DNA of 64,000 nucleotides, taken from Heterobasidion occidentale (Eukaryota; Basidiomycota; Agaricomycetes; Russulales; Bondarzewiaceae). Both the position numbers and the translations under genes were made by a program. Position 1 is the stretch's first letter. Each line of letters opens with the position of its first letter. Where the stretch lies: NCBI GenBank assembly GCA_039111635.1, contig JBCAQO010000006.1:2876666-2940665 (forward strand). The letters run 5' to 3'. This document shows positions 11,661 to 23,229 of this stretch, piece by piece. The notes beneath the pieces are model-generated. The model saw only the letters and a list, made by a program, of their open reading frames with translations. It made no database searches and was not told where the DNA came from.

Positions 11661-14477
11661 ATGTCCTCATTCTTGGACTTGTACGAACCACTAGACATCA
11701 TCGGAAACGGGTCCTTTGGTATCATTAGAAAAGTGCGGCGGAAATCAGATGGCGCGGTAAGTCTGGCTTGCCACCGCCTTTGCCGCCTCGGCTAATGTCT
11801 TGGTGGAAGATCCTTGCACGCAAGGAACTCAACTTTGAGCGGATGAGTGAGAGGGACCGAAAGCAGATTGTTGCGGAAGTGTGCGTTCAATCTATGCTTC
11901 TACTCTGATGCTATCTCAATTCTGCTCGTCTGCAGAAACATCCTCAAGGACCTGAACCATGAACACATCGTTCGCTATCACGATCGTTACGTTGACCGCG
12001 ACGCTGGCATCCTCTACATTCTCATGGAATACTGCGGTGGGGGAGATCTGTCTACACTTATAAAACAGTCGCAGAAGCATGGACGACCAATACCCGAAGA
12101 TACCATCTGGAACTATTTTATGCAAATTCTGCTCGCCCTGCACCACTGTCATCACCCCAACGGACACTCTCGGTCGGGAAGCAGTGGGTCGGATGGGGAG
12201 AATGGGCATCGAAGAGCACAGATTCTCCATCGAGATTTGAAGCCTGACAATGGTATGTCCGGCTCCTCGCCTGTTTCCTTACGTCACTGACACCGTGGTC
12301 AGTATTTCTGGACGATGCCAACACGGTGAAACTTGGTGATTTTGGCCTTTCGAAGGCTTTAGCTCAAGCAAGCTTCGCTAACACTTACGTCGGGGTCAGT
12401 CTTCTTTCCTCGTGCCGCGCGCCTCATTCTTAATCCGTGTGCCCCTAGACACCATACTATATGTCTCCGGAGTTGATGCAGGAAAAGGCTTACGACTCTA
12501 AGTCAGATATCTGGTCCCTCGGCTGTCTCATTTATGAGCTATGTGCACTGAAGCCGCCATTCCACGAGGCAAAGACGCACTCTGAATTGAGTGTCTTCAT
12601 TAGGTGCGCATGTATTCAATTCTCACTCCCGTCGGGTCAATGAAACCATGTGGTAGAAATGCGCGCATCCCTCCATTGCCGCGAGGCTACAGTCAAGCAC
12701 TCTCCGGAGTCATTAAAGCCATGCTCAACCTGAATGTAAGAGTTCTCAATATCTTACGCGTGCAACGCTTTGACTCCGCGAAAGCCGGCAATGAGGCCTT
12801 CTGCAGCACAGCTACTACAGCACGAACGTCTTGAGCTCTCTTTCAAAGTCTTCGAGACTCAAAAAATGTATGTTTCATCTCCAGAGAGCGACGCACAACT
12901 ACAGCGGCTGAGATGTTACCGTCAGGCTCACCGCCGCAAAATCGCATAAAGTTGCCCTGCAAGAGAGGGAGCGTGATGTGGCCGCGCGGGAGGCGCGATG
13001 CGCGACTATTGAATCGAAACATGCAGCGCTAATAGCACAACGAGATACAGAAATTGCATCGTTACGGGAGCATCTCGCCGAGATGCAGGCGTCGGTGACG
13101 GCGCAAATCCATCATGCCATCTCCAAACGCGAAGACGAACTGCGTGCTGCTGTGCTTCGTCGGGAAGAGGAGGTGGCGGAAGCTATGCAGAGACGTGAAG
13201 AGGAGATAATGGAGGCAGTGCGGAGACGTGAAGCAGAAGTGGAAGAGGCATGGCGGCGACGAGAAGTGGAGATTCGGGAGGAGTGTGCGAGGGAGATTGA
13301 GGAGCAATGGAATGACGAGTGGGAGAAGCTCGAGATTATGCGGAAGGAGGTTGAGGAGCGGATGCTGATGATGGAGGATGCACAAAAGCGAGGCGGTAAG
13401 CGCAGGCGCAGAATCAATGTCGCCCGCCATCTGACCTTTTCATCGCTCCTTAGTCGGCAAGAAGGAGAAGTCGCCGCTGGAGGAAGTCAAGAACATTCTC
13501 GCTCCCCTCACACAGCTGACGAAAGAATCACAGCCCGGCGAACAAACCCCTACTCGCCCGATGTCACGTCGACCGCTTTCCGCCTACGAAACCCCAGTCA
13601 ATCGCACCGCCGTCAGGTCTAGTTTCCCGCCGCCTTCCGCGATGAAAGGCGTGATCCTGACGGAGACCGGTGAGCCCCTTGCGACGCCCACCCCAGCGGA
13701 GCTCGCCAAATGGTTTGTCGATTCACCGAAGGGCGGCCTCGGCTTTGCCAAGATCTTTGATTTTGACAAGGACGAGGAGGGGAAGACGAGAGCGACCGCA
13801 CGCTCAGGTCTCCGTCCAAGTTCGACAGGGCAAAGTCGCTGCCTGTCGTCGGAATGGGATCGACAGTAGCCCCACAGATGCTGGCCCTTCAGGATGAGAG
13901 GAATTTGGCACCTGCCGCGCCCGCGCGGAGAACCTCTATGATACGGGCATCGACATCGCGTCCCAAGCTCTCCGAGTCAGGACAGTCAGCCGCATCAGCT
14001 TCCTCCTCTTCCTCCTCCTCCGCCTCGTCATCATCGTCGGTCGCTCGCGCACCGGCGCCGTCGGCGCCGCTCACAGCTGCGACGTTAAGCTCCGGCCGTC
14101 CGCAGACGAGTCGATCGGCATCAACACCCGCCTCGCCTCCCGTGTACGACTTTGCGGACGAAGACAACCTGCCGAGCCCGTTCCTCAAGAGGATCGATCG
14201 CGAGCGGATGGCGGCGACGGCTGCCGCGAGCGTCGCCCCCTCCAACAGGACGAGGAGCGCGCCGGCTGCGCCGGTGCGTGGGAAGCGGCAGAGTGGAGGC
14301 AATCTGCTTCGGGCCGTCGCCGCAGCGAACAGCATCGCCAGCGCGACGGTCAGTCGAACGGCATCGAGCGGCGGGGCGCTGGGGGCGCTCAGGGGCGCAT
14401 CGGGAGGCTCGACTCTGAACAAGCCCCCGATACGACGAACTGGCGACGACGCGCGGAAGATGCTGGCGCGCACATGA
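11661..14477 (+). CDS. nimA: NIMA-related mitotic Ser/Thr kinase (one frame break)
   Basis: Kinase of the NIMA/Nek2 group, which drives mitotic entry and spindle-pole events. Exons: 11661-11756, 11810-11880, 11936-12252, 12303-12394, 12449-12603, 12657-12735, 12785-12867, 12926-13395, 13454-14477; about 795 aa. Kinase landmarks: GNGSFG glycine loop, [10 protein letters not shown] catalytic loop, [20 protein letters not shown] activation segment, [14 protein letters not shown] long charged coiled coil (repeated RREEEV/RREAEV) follows, as in NIMA proteins that dimerise, then a Ser/Ala-rich tail containing [11 protein letters not shown], typical of basidiomycete relatives. A G is missing from the run at 13779-13782, shifting DFDKDEEG... 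away from its natural continuation [18 protein letters not shown]. The insert [16 protein letters not shown] before the catalytic loop is unusual. Confidence 0.92.
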
Positions 14478-14985
14478 CTCTCAGTGCACCCTGACCCACG
14501 GATTCTCTGTTGCATACTTCAACCTGACTTTTTTTTATTATGCATTTGCATTTGTATATTTATTTGCATTGGCTTATATCCACTGGGTCATAATGGGCAT
14601 CGTTACATCTAGTACTTCACTATGTAGGGGCTTTGGGTGTTCGTTCAGACCGATCTTAGGTGCAATGATAATACAGGCTGAGGGCGCGCCGACCATCCAT
14701 TATGACTGGCGCTGCTCGTATAAGAATAACAGCAACCGCAGCCTCTCGAGAATGGGCGCAGTGCAGGCCATACGGGGCGGCGAAAATCACGCGCATCCCG
14801 TCCAGAAGGGCGCCCTATCGAGGAAAACAGGACGGCGGCGAAAACCGCGCATCTATGAGAGGCACATCCGATCTGGAGGACCAGAAGGCGGGGCCCCCGC
14901 GGCTCAGCGAACGGTGCGCGAACAGGGGCGCGCGCCCCGCTCCGAGCCTTCTCGACGGGGGTCAGCCCAGACTGGCTATGTCGTG
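14478..14985. other. intergenic, nothing recognised
   Basis: 3' flank of the kinase gene. Open frames exist in several phases because of high GC, but none shows a known motif. Confidence 0.4.
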
Positions 14986-14989
14986 TTAG

Positions 14990-15560
14990 ATCTGGCAGCA
15001 CAAGCACCTCGATGACGATGCGCCTCCTAAGTAAGATTGGGTACACACTGTGCACCGCTTCACATGTGCACTCCATGTGACAGCCTGCTCGGTGATCTAC
15101 TCGCATTTCGCGCGCATGGCGGGCACGAGTGCAGCGTCGACGGCGAAAAAGGAGTGCGCACAGCCATGGCGCGCAGCGGATCTAGCAGCGCAAGTCCCTC
15201 GACAACGCTCCGCCTCCTGTGAGTACGTATGACCCGGCCGGACGTGCGCAGCACCGGTCGCGTGCACGCTCTAACGGTGTGACAGCCCGTCCGGCGACCT
15301 ACTCGCATATCGCGCGCACGAGCACGACCGCAGCATCGACGGCAAATTTGACAGCGGTCGAGCCCGAATGGGCGCTGTCGTCTTCATAGTTACGGCAGCA
15401 TAAGTACCTCAATGACGTCCTGCCTCCTAAGTCTGGTCGGGTGCACACTGTTCATCGCTCCACATGTTCACTCCACGAGACAGCCCGCTCAGCGATCTCC
15501 TCGCATTTCGCACGCATAGATGCGTGTAGGCACGGGCGCAGCGTCGACGGCAAAAAAGGG
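14990..15560 (+). repeat. degenerate tandem triplication with exon-intron-like units
   Basis: Three diverged copies of a unit of about 200 bp (roughly 14990-15170, 15178-15350, 15385-15560). Each has a CAGC(A/G)(C/T)AAG...CGCCTCCT segment, then a spacer ending in GACAG, then CCN(G/T)(C/T)C...GA(T/C)CT(A/C)CTCGCAT and (G/A)GC(G/A)TCGACGGC. Read as coding, the first part gives HKHLDDDAPP / RKSLDNAPP / HKYLNDVLPP and the part after the spacer gives GDLLAFRAH / GDLLAYRAH / SDLLAFRTH. The spacers of 55-70 bp start GTAAGA or GTGAGT in copies 1 and 2 and end in CAG in all three, like introns. In-frame stops make it a relic. Gene of origin not recognised. Confidence 0.6.
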
Positions 15561-16050
15561 GGGGACACAGCCACGATAAGTGCGCAGTGGGACTCCGAGA
15601 CCAGGTCGGAACTCGGAAGGGAGTGTGCGCGGGTGCCTTTCGAGGCCTCTTCTCTGCCGACTGGGGCAAGAAGTCCGGCCGCGCGCGCCCAAAGGTAGCG
15701 GCCACAGGGGAACACAGTCAAGGGCGCACGGACGCGTGCGAGTCCATCCCTAACGAGCGCGATACCACGATGTTTTCTCTGAGTTATGTTTGGGAATACT
15801 TTGGATTCTGGTCTTTGAGGCGCGAAGAGCCGCTAGTCTGCGACGCACGTGTCTCGACCAGGATCGAGAGCGAGTGATAAGGTCTCCAACCTGGCGGCAA
15901 ATGGGCGATCTGCTTCCCGACGAATGCACCCATCAGCGCGTATCGCCCACCTTCGACAGCTATCATACTTATCGCCCAACGGCGCGCGAGAGCGCGGCGG
16001 TAGGGCGCAGGAGAAAGGACCGATATACACGCCCCTTCATTCATTCGCGC

Positions 16051-16115
16051 AGAAGTACAGAAGAGCACAGAAGAGCACAGAAGGGAACAGAAGAGCACAG
16101 AAGAGCATAAGAAGG
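16051..16115 (+). repeat. 10-bp tandem repeat (AGAAGAGCAC)
   Basis: About six copies of a decamer close to CAGAAGAGCA, with single-base variants (CAGAAGGGAA, CATAAGAAGG). Confidence 0.8.
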
Positions 16116-18882
16116 GGCGAGAAGGGCACGTCCGAAGACTGTGCTATTCGCGTCCTGCGGGATACCGCGTTACTCGCTTCGGCGCGTCGCGGCGGGGCGG
16201 AAATGAAAGCGATCGGGAAAGGGCAAGCCGGTACTGCATCGCTCCTTGGCCACGGTCGGCGGGCGAAGCAGACACTGATAGAGCCTGCCAATAGAGCCCA
16301 ATCGAAACGGACGGGATCCCGGTCCCCGCACGCATCGCCGCGTGGCGCGACTTTGACTCTGGAACGCTGAACGGCCAGCGGGGCGGGAAGGCTGCCTGGC
16401 CGACCCAACGTATTCCTGAGCCCCTATCGGACGCGCACGCGCGGTCTAGACGGGGGCACAGACGGTAGACGTACAACCCGCGTCACATCAGGCCACAAGA
16501 CGCATCGGGACTCGGTGCGCGCCGCGTGTGGCGAGCCTGGAAAGTCAACCGCGCGGTTCGATGCGTCGTCATAGCCAAACGGGCGCGTGCGGACGGGACT
16601 CGTGACGCGAGCGCGAGCGCGAACAGAGAGGGGTGGGCGGAAGGCGAGCGAGCGAACCGAGCGTCACGAACGCCACATCACACGCGTCGCTCGATTTGGC
16701 CAGGTGAAGACGCTGATGCGCGCGCGAACGACAGCCCCGCCGGAGACTACTTAAGTATGGTCAAGCAAGCAAGAGGACATGAGACGCGACTTGTGGGCGC
16801 TTCTTGCTGCGAGGCACGATCACGACGTCAGGAGGGCTACGTCATGCGTGTCCTTCTTTGCTCTGACGAGAAGACAGCGCCGCGTCCTGTGCACATATCA
16901 TGAATCCAGCTGGGGAGCACACTCCTCGATAGAGCGCGAAGGGCGGCGTTGCGTGGCAGCGGGTCGTTCTGCGAAGTCCTCCGCCCACCAGAAGATAACG
17001 CTGCACGCCGAGCAACAACCCGTCGCACCGACGCAAGTGTGAGAACGACGGAACGGGGTGACACACACGGCCTAGTCCTAAGCACCACCCCTGTCTCCTC
17101 TCCGCGCACACATGACCCTCCGATGTGATGATGCACCGCGGCGAGATGACGAAACGGCGCCTCTAGCCTCTAGGCACTCGAAGCCCCGCGTACATGCACT
17201 GACGCGACATCGACGTCGACCGTCTCCCACACGTAAAGCGCCACAAGACCCAGTCGAAGTACGCGAAGCGTAGAAAGAGGACTTCGAGCGCGTTCTGCGA
17301 CTCGCAAAGGCCGAATCAACGGTTCGATATCAGTATCGATAAGATGCGCGCATCACCACGCAGAGGCGCACTGATCGTGCACACCGCGTCGAGGCCCGGC
17401 ACGCGCGGGGGACAATGGGGATACACAGACGGTGCGCGACAAAGGGCGCTTTACACGGGTCAGCGCCGATCGGCCAGCGTGATCGGGGTGATGCGGACGG
17501 TTTCAGCGTGGAGGTCAAGTCACAAAGCATCCGGCCCTGCACGCATGTCCGGCGTCCGACGGGACGGAGCGCGGTGGGAGGAGATGAAAGGGAGCGGAGG
17601 ACGACCCGCGAACGCGGGAGAGCTGAGGGGGGACCATGTCGCTGGGTCGCGTGGGATCTGGGGTGCGAGGGAAGGCGACTCGCCGCCGCAGAGGGCTGGG
17701 CCTGGATAGAGCTGAGCAGACGGACCACGCTCCAAGCCTCCGCACAGAGCCCTCGAAACGCACGCACGTCTCAGAGATCTCGCAGCCCGATCGCTGATAG
17801 GGATATGCATCGTCCAGACGGACGAACCGCCGATGGATGGATGGACAGAGAGATAGATACAGTAGAGACTGATCACCATCGAGGAGACCAAGGACCCAGA
17901 ACGAGAAGCGCAGAAGCGCACCCGTGTGGGGCAGCACGGGCAGCCGCTCAAACGCCTTCATGGGCAGAAAATACCAAGGCAACACGAGCGATGCGCGCAG
18001 ACTCGTAAGCTGCATGTACGATAAGAAAGCAGGTCGAGTCAAGAGTCAAGTAAAACCCCATGAGTGCGCGCCCGAGCATATATCTCCTCCTGTAGCCCCG
18101 GGTCCGAATCGAACTTCGCGCTAGGCAGAGGGACCACCGCGCAGCTGCAGGGAACGCGCTCGACGTCATACGGGCAGCATGACGCCCACGCCGAGCCACC
18201 TCCGTTCCGACGCCGCTGTTCGATCCAAGCGCGGAGGGTCCGAGCGGACTGCACGCGAGGGGGAAAAGCATCAAAGGAAGCGCGGACGCCTGACAGGGTC
18301 GAGTCGGACGCGACCCGACCGAACGCGCACGTCACCGCGAGCGAGCGCGCGCGCCTGCGGACGGTGCGTGGGAGCGACGACGTCAGTGCTGTCCTGTCGG
18401 GGGTGCGTCATGGGATCCGCGCTGATGAGACCTGTGGATGCAGTTGCGAAGGCGGACGTCCGAGCGCGTTGGCCAGCTCGGTGCATGTGGCGCGCGCGAG
18501 ATCCCGAGAGATTTGACGGGCTGCGCACGCGCATGCTTTGTTTGAGGAATACGATCTCGGATACGAGAGACTGGGTTTTGCTGGGACACCGTAGGTAGGG
18601 CCGAGAGGGTGCATTTGGGTTCGTTGAGACAAAGCTAAGGGCTCCCGATACCACACTGCGCAGCGCACAACCGACTTGTACACAGGCCTTCGTACGTACA
18701 GACAGTATGGCGGTAGACATCCAGCCCGTTTGTGCGAAACAAGTGTAGGCCATAGCCGAGAGGCTCTGAATACCGACGCATGCATGCGTCGGGTCGGCGT
18801 GGGACCCGCGCGAGAGCGAGACGGATCATAAGCTATATTCCGAGCGGGATCTGAGGCGAAGTTACTTACTTATAGCGGCGTG

Positions 18883-18900
18883 CGTGCGTGCGTGCGTGCT
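18883..18900 (+). repeat. (GTGC)n microsatellite
   Basis: Four to five perfect GTGC units. Confidence 0.8.
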
Positions 18901-19942
18901 GGCAGAGGGCGCCGGAGGATACGTAATGGACAACGCGCATGCAGCGCGGACGGGGTGCGGCGTGGCAATGCTGATGGACCGGGACTGACTTTCGGAGCGG
19001 GGGTCGGAAGGCTGGGGCACGGGAAGGACGTGGGACGCCTAAACGGACGATCGAGCACGCTGGGCTGTCACGGAAGCGTGGGGTCGTTTGATAGAGTGCG
19101 TGCGGCTAAGCGCGAGAAGTGTGGGGAAGGGACGCCCCACCGTCATTATTGGACAATGGACAGCTGGCAGCACCCTAGCGGGCGAGCACGTTCGCGGGGT
19201 ATTAGCAGCTCGGGTGAGCTGGATGGTGCGACACTTGTGTGTGCTGGGATCTGGGGTGCGAGCTTAGGCAGTGCTTAGGCTGGTACTAGTTGTTTGTTAC
19301 GATCGGGTGGACGAGCGGAGGTAGAACCAGTCCTGGGTGCAAAAATAGACGGGTGGAAAGAGACGATCGCGTGATGGAGGATACACTGCGGGCACCTCGT
19401 CATCCCAGACGTCACTTGGGTGGCGACGTGCGCGGAAACAGATGCGGGCCGCGAGGGGCAGGCCAGTGGCACGCCGTGGACCACGGCCGCGCAGCCACCC
19501 AGCACGTTGTCTCCTCGCAGGACAACGTCGCAAAGCAACAGGGAGACGGAGGCATGACACTCGGGGGGTCGAGAATCGGAGACCTTGTCCGTATATGGAA
19601 GGTGCCGGACACGGGCGCGTGGCAGGGACGCCGGGATCTGCATCCGGGATCGGTTGTCGCCGACGGCAATGTGCGAGAGACAGCCGCGGTCCACAGCCCC
19701 TCGGTGTGGCTGGTGTCTCTGGGGACTCAGGTGTCTTTACAGAGGCAGGGTGCAGAGGGTGCGACTGTGCTGGCGAGGAAGCTGTGCGAGATGAAGGGGA
19801 AAACAATGAAAAGAAGAGGGGATTGCATTAAAGAGAGAGAGGGCGGGGAAATGGCCGCGGAATGAAATTGAGAGGGACGGTCTAGACGCACGGGTGGCTG
19901 TCTCTCGGGATTCTGGGGTTGGTCCTGGATGGGCGCCGAGCT

Positions 19943-19950
19943 GTATAAAT
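19943..19950 (+). promoter_or_regulatory. TATA box before the Ser/Pro-rich gene
   Basis: GTATAAAT followed about 20-40 bp later by pyrimidine-rich sequence, 260 bp before the ATG at 20211. Confidence 0.4.
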
Positions 19951-20210
19951 CCCCGCTGCCTCTCCCCTCCATTCTGCCCCCTCTCAGCCCGCTCACGACC
20001 CCACCGACGGCGACAAGCAGCGCACCCGACGCGCCCGCCCACATCGCTGCCGACGACCTCCGTTGACGTACACTACCTCCTCCTCCTGCTCTCCTCCTCC
20101 TGCCCCGCTTCTCGGCCAGCCTGCCGGAGAAGCCTAAAGGGAGAGGAACCTCCGCCTCGTGCCCATCACACACGAGCCGGTCTGCTCTTCGAAGCGCACA
20201 GCGACTCGCC

Positions 20211-21940
20211 ATGATGAGAGCGTCCACCAGTTCGCGCTCCAGTTCGCCTCTTGCCCGGTCCGACCTTGCGGGATATAACCCCCCCGCAAAACGACGGGCG
20301 CCAGCGTCCCCGTCCACTCGCGAGAGTCCAAAGCCAAAGTCGAGGCACAGCAGGTGCACAGAACCCCCCGCGCGCGCACCAAAGCCCAGTCTCACTCGCA
20401 AGCCTCCCCCGATCGTATCCAGGCCTCCTGCCCCCTCCCACAGCGCCACTCCCTCTCCTCTGCGGCCCTCAACTCCGCTCAACAACGAGGCCGCACCCCA
20501 GCGTTATATAACCCCCTTCGCCAAATCACACCGTCGCGCTTTCTCCCTCCTCACCCCCTCTCCCTCCATCGCATCCCTCGCCTCCGCCTCCGCCTCCACC
20601 GGCCCTGCCCCCGACTCCCCCTGTTCCTCAACAACACCCACCACCCCCCTCAGGTCCATCCACTTCCTCCCTCCCGTCGCCCTCACCCCTCCCCGTCCCA
20701 TCCCCACCTTGGCCATGTCAGTCCAGCTCCACTCCCCCTTCCTCGACACCCGCCCCCTTCCTCTCCCCTCATCGCCCCGCGCACGTGCCTCATCGCCCCC
20801 TCCTCGACCCCCAAGTCGCTCAGAACGTCTCCTCCGCGACACCCTTCGTCGCGCAGACGCCCATGCCCACGAACGCGCCTATCCTTCTCCGCACCACCCG
20901 CACACCGCCGTCCGCCGCTCCGAGTCCTACACGGGCCCGTGCGGTGGTCCTGGCGAGTTTACAGACGGCGAGTGCGAGTTCGACGACGAGTACTGGATGC
21001 GCGGCGCCATGCTCTTCAAGCCCCCAGTTTCGCAGCACGCTCAGCTCCCATCACGCCCCACCCACCGCTCGACCCACAGCGTCCCGAACATCCCACGCCG
21101 CGGCCGACAGCCCCGAGATGACGACACCTCGCTCTCCTCGAGCCCAAGCCCCGCCTCCGGGTCCGGTGCCAGCACGCGCTCGCAGATGCTCGCTCCTCAT
21201 GGCGCCGCCCTGCGAAGCCAACTCGAAAACGTCCTCAGGGGTGCACAGCTGCGCGACGTCGACGATCGCCGAGGCCTCGGCCACGCCAGAAGACGCTCGC
21301 TCGACAGAGAACGTGAGCGTGAGTGGGCGTGGAGCTCGCCAGAGGTGCGTTCCTCTTTTCCTATCCCCATCCATCCCCTGGCTCCACGCTTCCATTGCGC
21401 CCGACCGATCTGGGACTGACGATTCCAAATTTCGTCTTTATTTTTGGCTATTTCGCCCTTTGTGCTGCTTTTGCGCGTGCGTGCCTCGGGATATCTCTTG
21501 CTCTCTTCTCGGCGCTCCACACACAGCAGTCGTCCTCGGACGTGAGCTCCCCTGCATCCTCGTCGCGGACGCCAGGTGCCACACCTTCACCTCCCTCGCG
21601 CCCCTCACCCACGTCCTCTACGTATGGTGCTCTTCCCGTGATCTCGTCGGGCTCTTCGTCGGGTTCGCGATCCATTCCGCTGACCCCGCCGCCGTCACCC
21701 CCATTCAACGTGCAGAGCGCGGCCGCAAAGCTGCGTGCGATGGACGGATACGTGAGCTTTGCGAACGTAGAGGGGCTGGGGCTGCCCCCGGGCATGGACG
21801 GAGATGATGAGGGCGAGGACGAGGAGGGCGGCCCGAGGAGCGGCATCCGTGGCTGGTGGAAGGCGGCGTTCAGTGCGCGGTCGAGGAGCGGGAGCGCGAG
21901 TGCCGGCGCGGGCGCGATGCTGTCGAGACGAGACGCGTAG
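20211..21940 (+). CDS. Ser/Pro-rich hypothetical protein
   Basis: Two exons, 20211-21344 and 21527-21940, joined in phase 0 across a 182-bp intron (GTGCGT...CACAG); 515 aa. The protein is largely disordered: long Ser/Pro/Arg stretches, then an acidic-aromatic patch GEFTDGECEFDDEYWMRGAMLF. Near the C-terminus is a compact segment (NVQSAAAKLRAMDGYVSFANVEGLG) that looks conserved rather than low complexity, then an acidic run and GIRGWWKAAF. Two adjacent methionines occur at the start; the first is used. A TATA element lies upstream. No enzyme motif is present and I do not recognise the family; phosphorylation-rich regulatory or scaffold roles are only guesses. Single-copy coding is supported by both exons staying open in the same phase. 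Confidence 0.7.
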
Positions 21941-22662
21941 GTCGCGGCGTCGCGTTGGTTTCTGCCTTTTCCTTCTCCTCGTCACCATGTCTTTCCACTC
22001 CTTGTTGTTGTCGCACTTGCATCGGATCTTTCACCACACGTACACTCACCCGCACTCTCCTTGTTCGATCCTCATTTTCCTCTCTCTCGGCCGCGCGCCG
22101 TCATCATGCTCGCTCTCATCTGGACGGAATCTATTCACCTATCCATCTCGCATTTCTTTTTGGGTTATACTCTCGGCACACCCGACGCTCGCTTTTTGCG
22201 GCTTGAGCGTCTGCGTGTGCCCTGCCCCGTCCCGTCCCGCTCCGCAATGCCTCGACGCCGTCTGCCCTACATCGCACACCCTCGACGCCGCGGCGAACGG
22301 ACGGATCCTATGCTCCCACGCACGCTTTTCCACCGGCCCACCACACACCACCCGATACGCCGCCGACACACGCCGCACCACGCTCACGACTGCATGACAC
22401 TGGATGTTGATTTTTTTTCTGTCTCCCCACCCTTCTATTACGATGCGATGCCACGGGCTGCGGACGCGCGCGGATCGGATGTTGGGCGGCCCTGGAGCGA
22501 GGACGGCGCGTGCGCAGCGCACCCGCCGTGCCCTCTGGGTCCAGCCCTCCTGGTCTCGCCCGCCTGCACCGCCTGCTTGCTGCTGTTACTGCTACGGCGG
22601 CTGGCTGGCTGGCTGGGCGAAAGGCGGACACGCGCGTACGAACACGAACACATATGTTTTTT

Positions 22663-22703
22663 TTTACGGTTTACGGTTTACGGTTAACGGTTTACGGTTT
22701 ATG
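22663..22703 (+). repeat. 7-bp tandem repeat (TTTACGG)
   Basis: Five to six copies of TTTACGG, one changed to TTAACGG and the last to TTTATGG. Confidence 0.85.
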
Positions 22704-23205
22704 GTACGCGGTATACGATATATACGATAGAGGCCTCGGGCTATGTCGGTCGCGCGTTCACGACGGTGTGTGTGGCTTCGGGATGTTTGTGTACTGTAGA
22801 CTGTTCGGTGCGTTGATATATGCGTGTGTGGTGACATTTTATGTGCGTGTGAGGTTGGCTGTATGTGTCGTGAGGCCTTTATGCGACCACGCATGCAGAG
22901 CACCTCCAAGTGGAATTTCATTCTACTCAAAGAGCATGGCGGGTCTTGAATCACCATATTTAGTGGCAAATCATCGACATCATGCCTCGAATCGATCTCA
23001 CAATGGATGTAATTAGACAGCTGGCGTGAATTACATTGGTTGCATCGAGCGGCGTTTGGTTGGACACTGCATGTTTACGATGCGGCCGCCGACCGCCGAC
23101 CTACCTGCGAGCTTTTCACGGCTCCAGGGAACCTTTGAACTTCGCAGACTTTACTCGGAAGAAGAAGAAGAAAGAGGCCGAATACGTGTAATCATCGATC
23201 GATCG

Positions 23206-23229
23206 ACCGAACGAACGAACGAACGAACG
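23206..23229 (+). repeat. (CGAA)n microsatellite
   Basis: ATCGATCGATCGACC runs into about six CGAA units. Confidence 0.85.

Larger units (their letters stand above)
15570..19935. other. GC-rich gap without supported gene
   Basis: About 4.4 kb. Overlapping open frames on both strands are what high GC produces; none shows a domain, consistent codon choice or plausible splicing. It contains two simple repeats (16051-16115 and 18883-18900). Confidence 0.4.

Noticed and set aside
18090..18180. tRNA-like sequence (GTTCGATTC-like T-loop on the minus strand)
   Set aside because: The T-stem does not pair beyond one base and no acceptor stem can be formed.
15570..19900. Open frames up to about 197 codons on both strands (for example 17415-18008 plus, 17515-18042 minus)
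   Set aside because: High GC lowers stop frequency; the frames overlap each other and none shows a motif.
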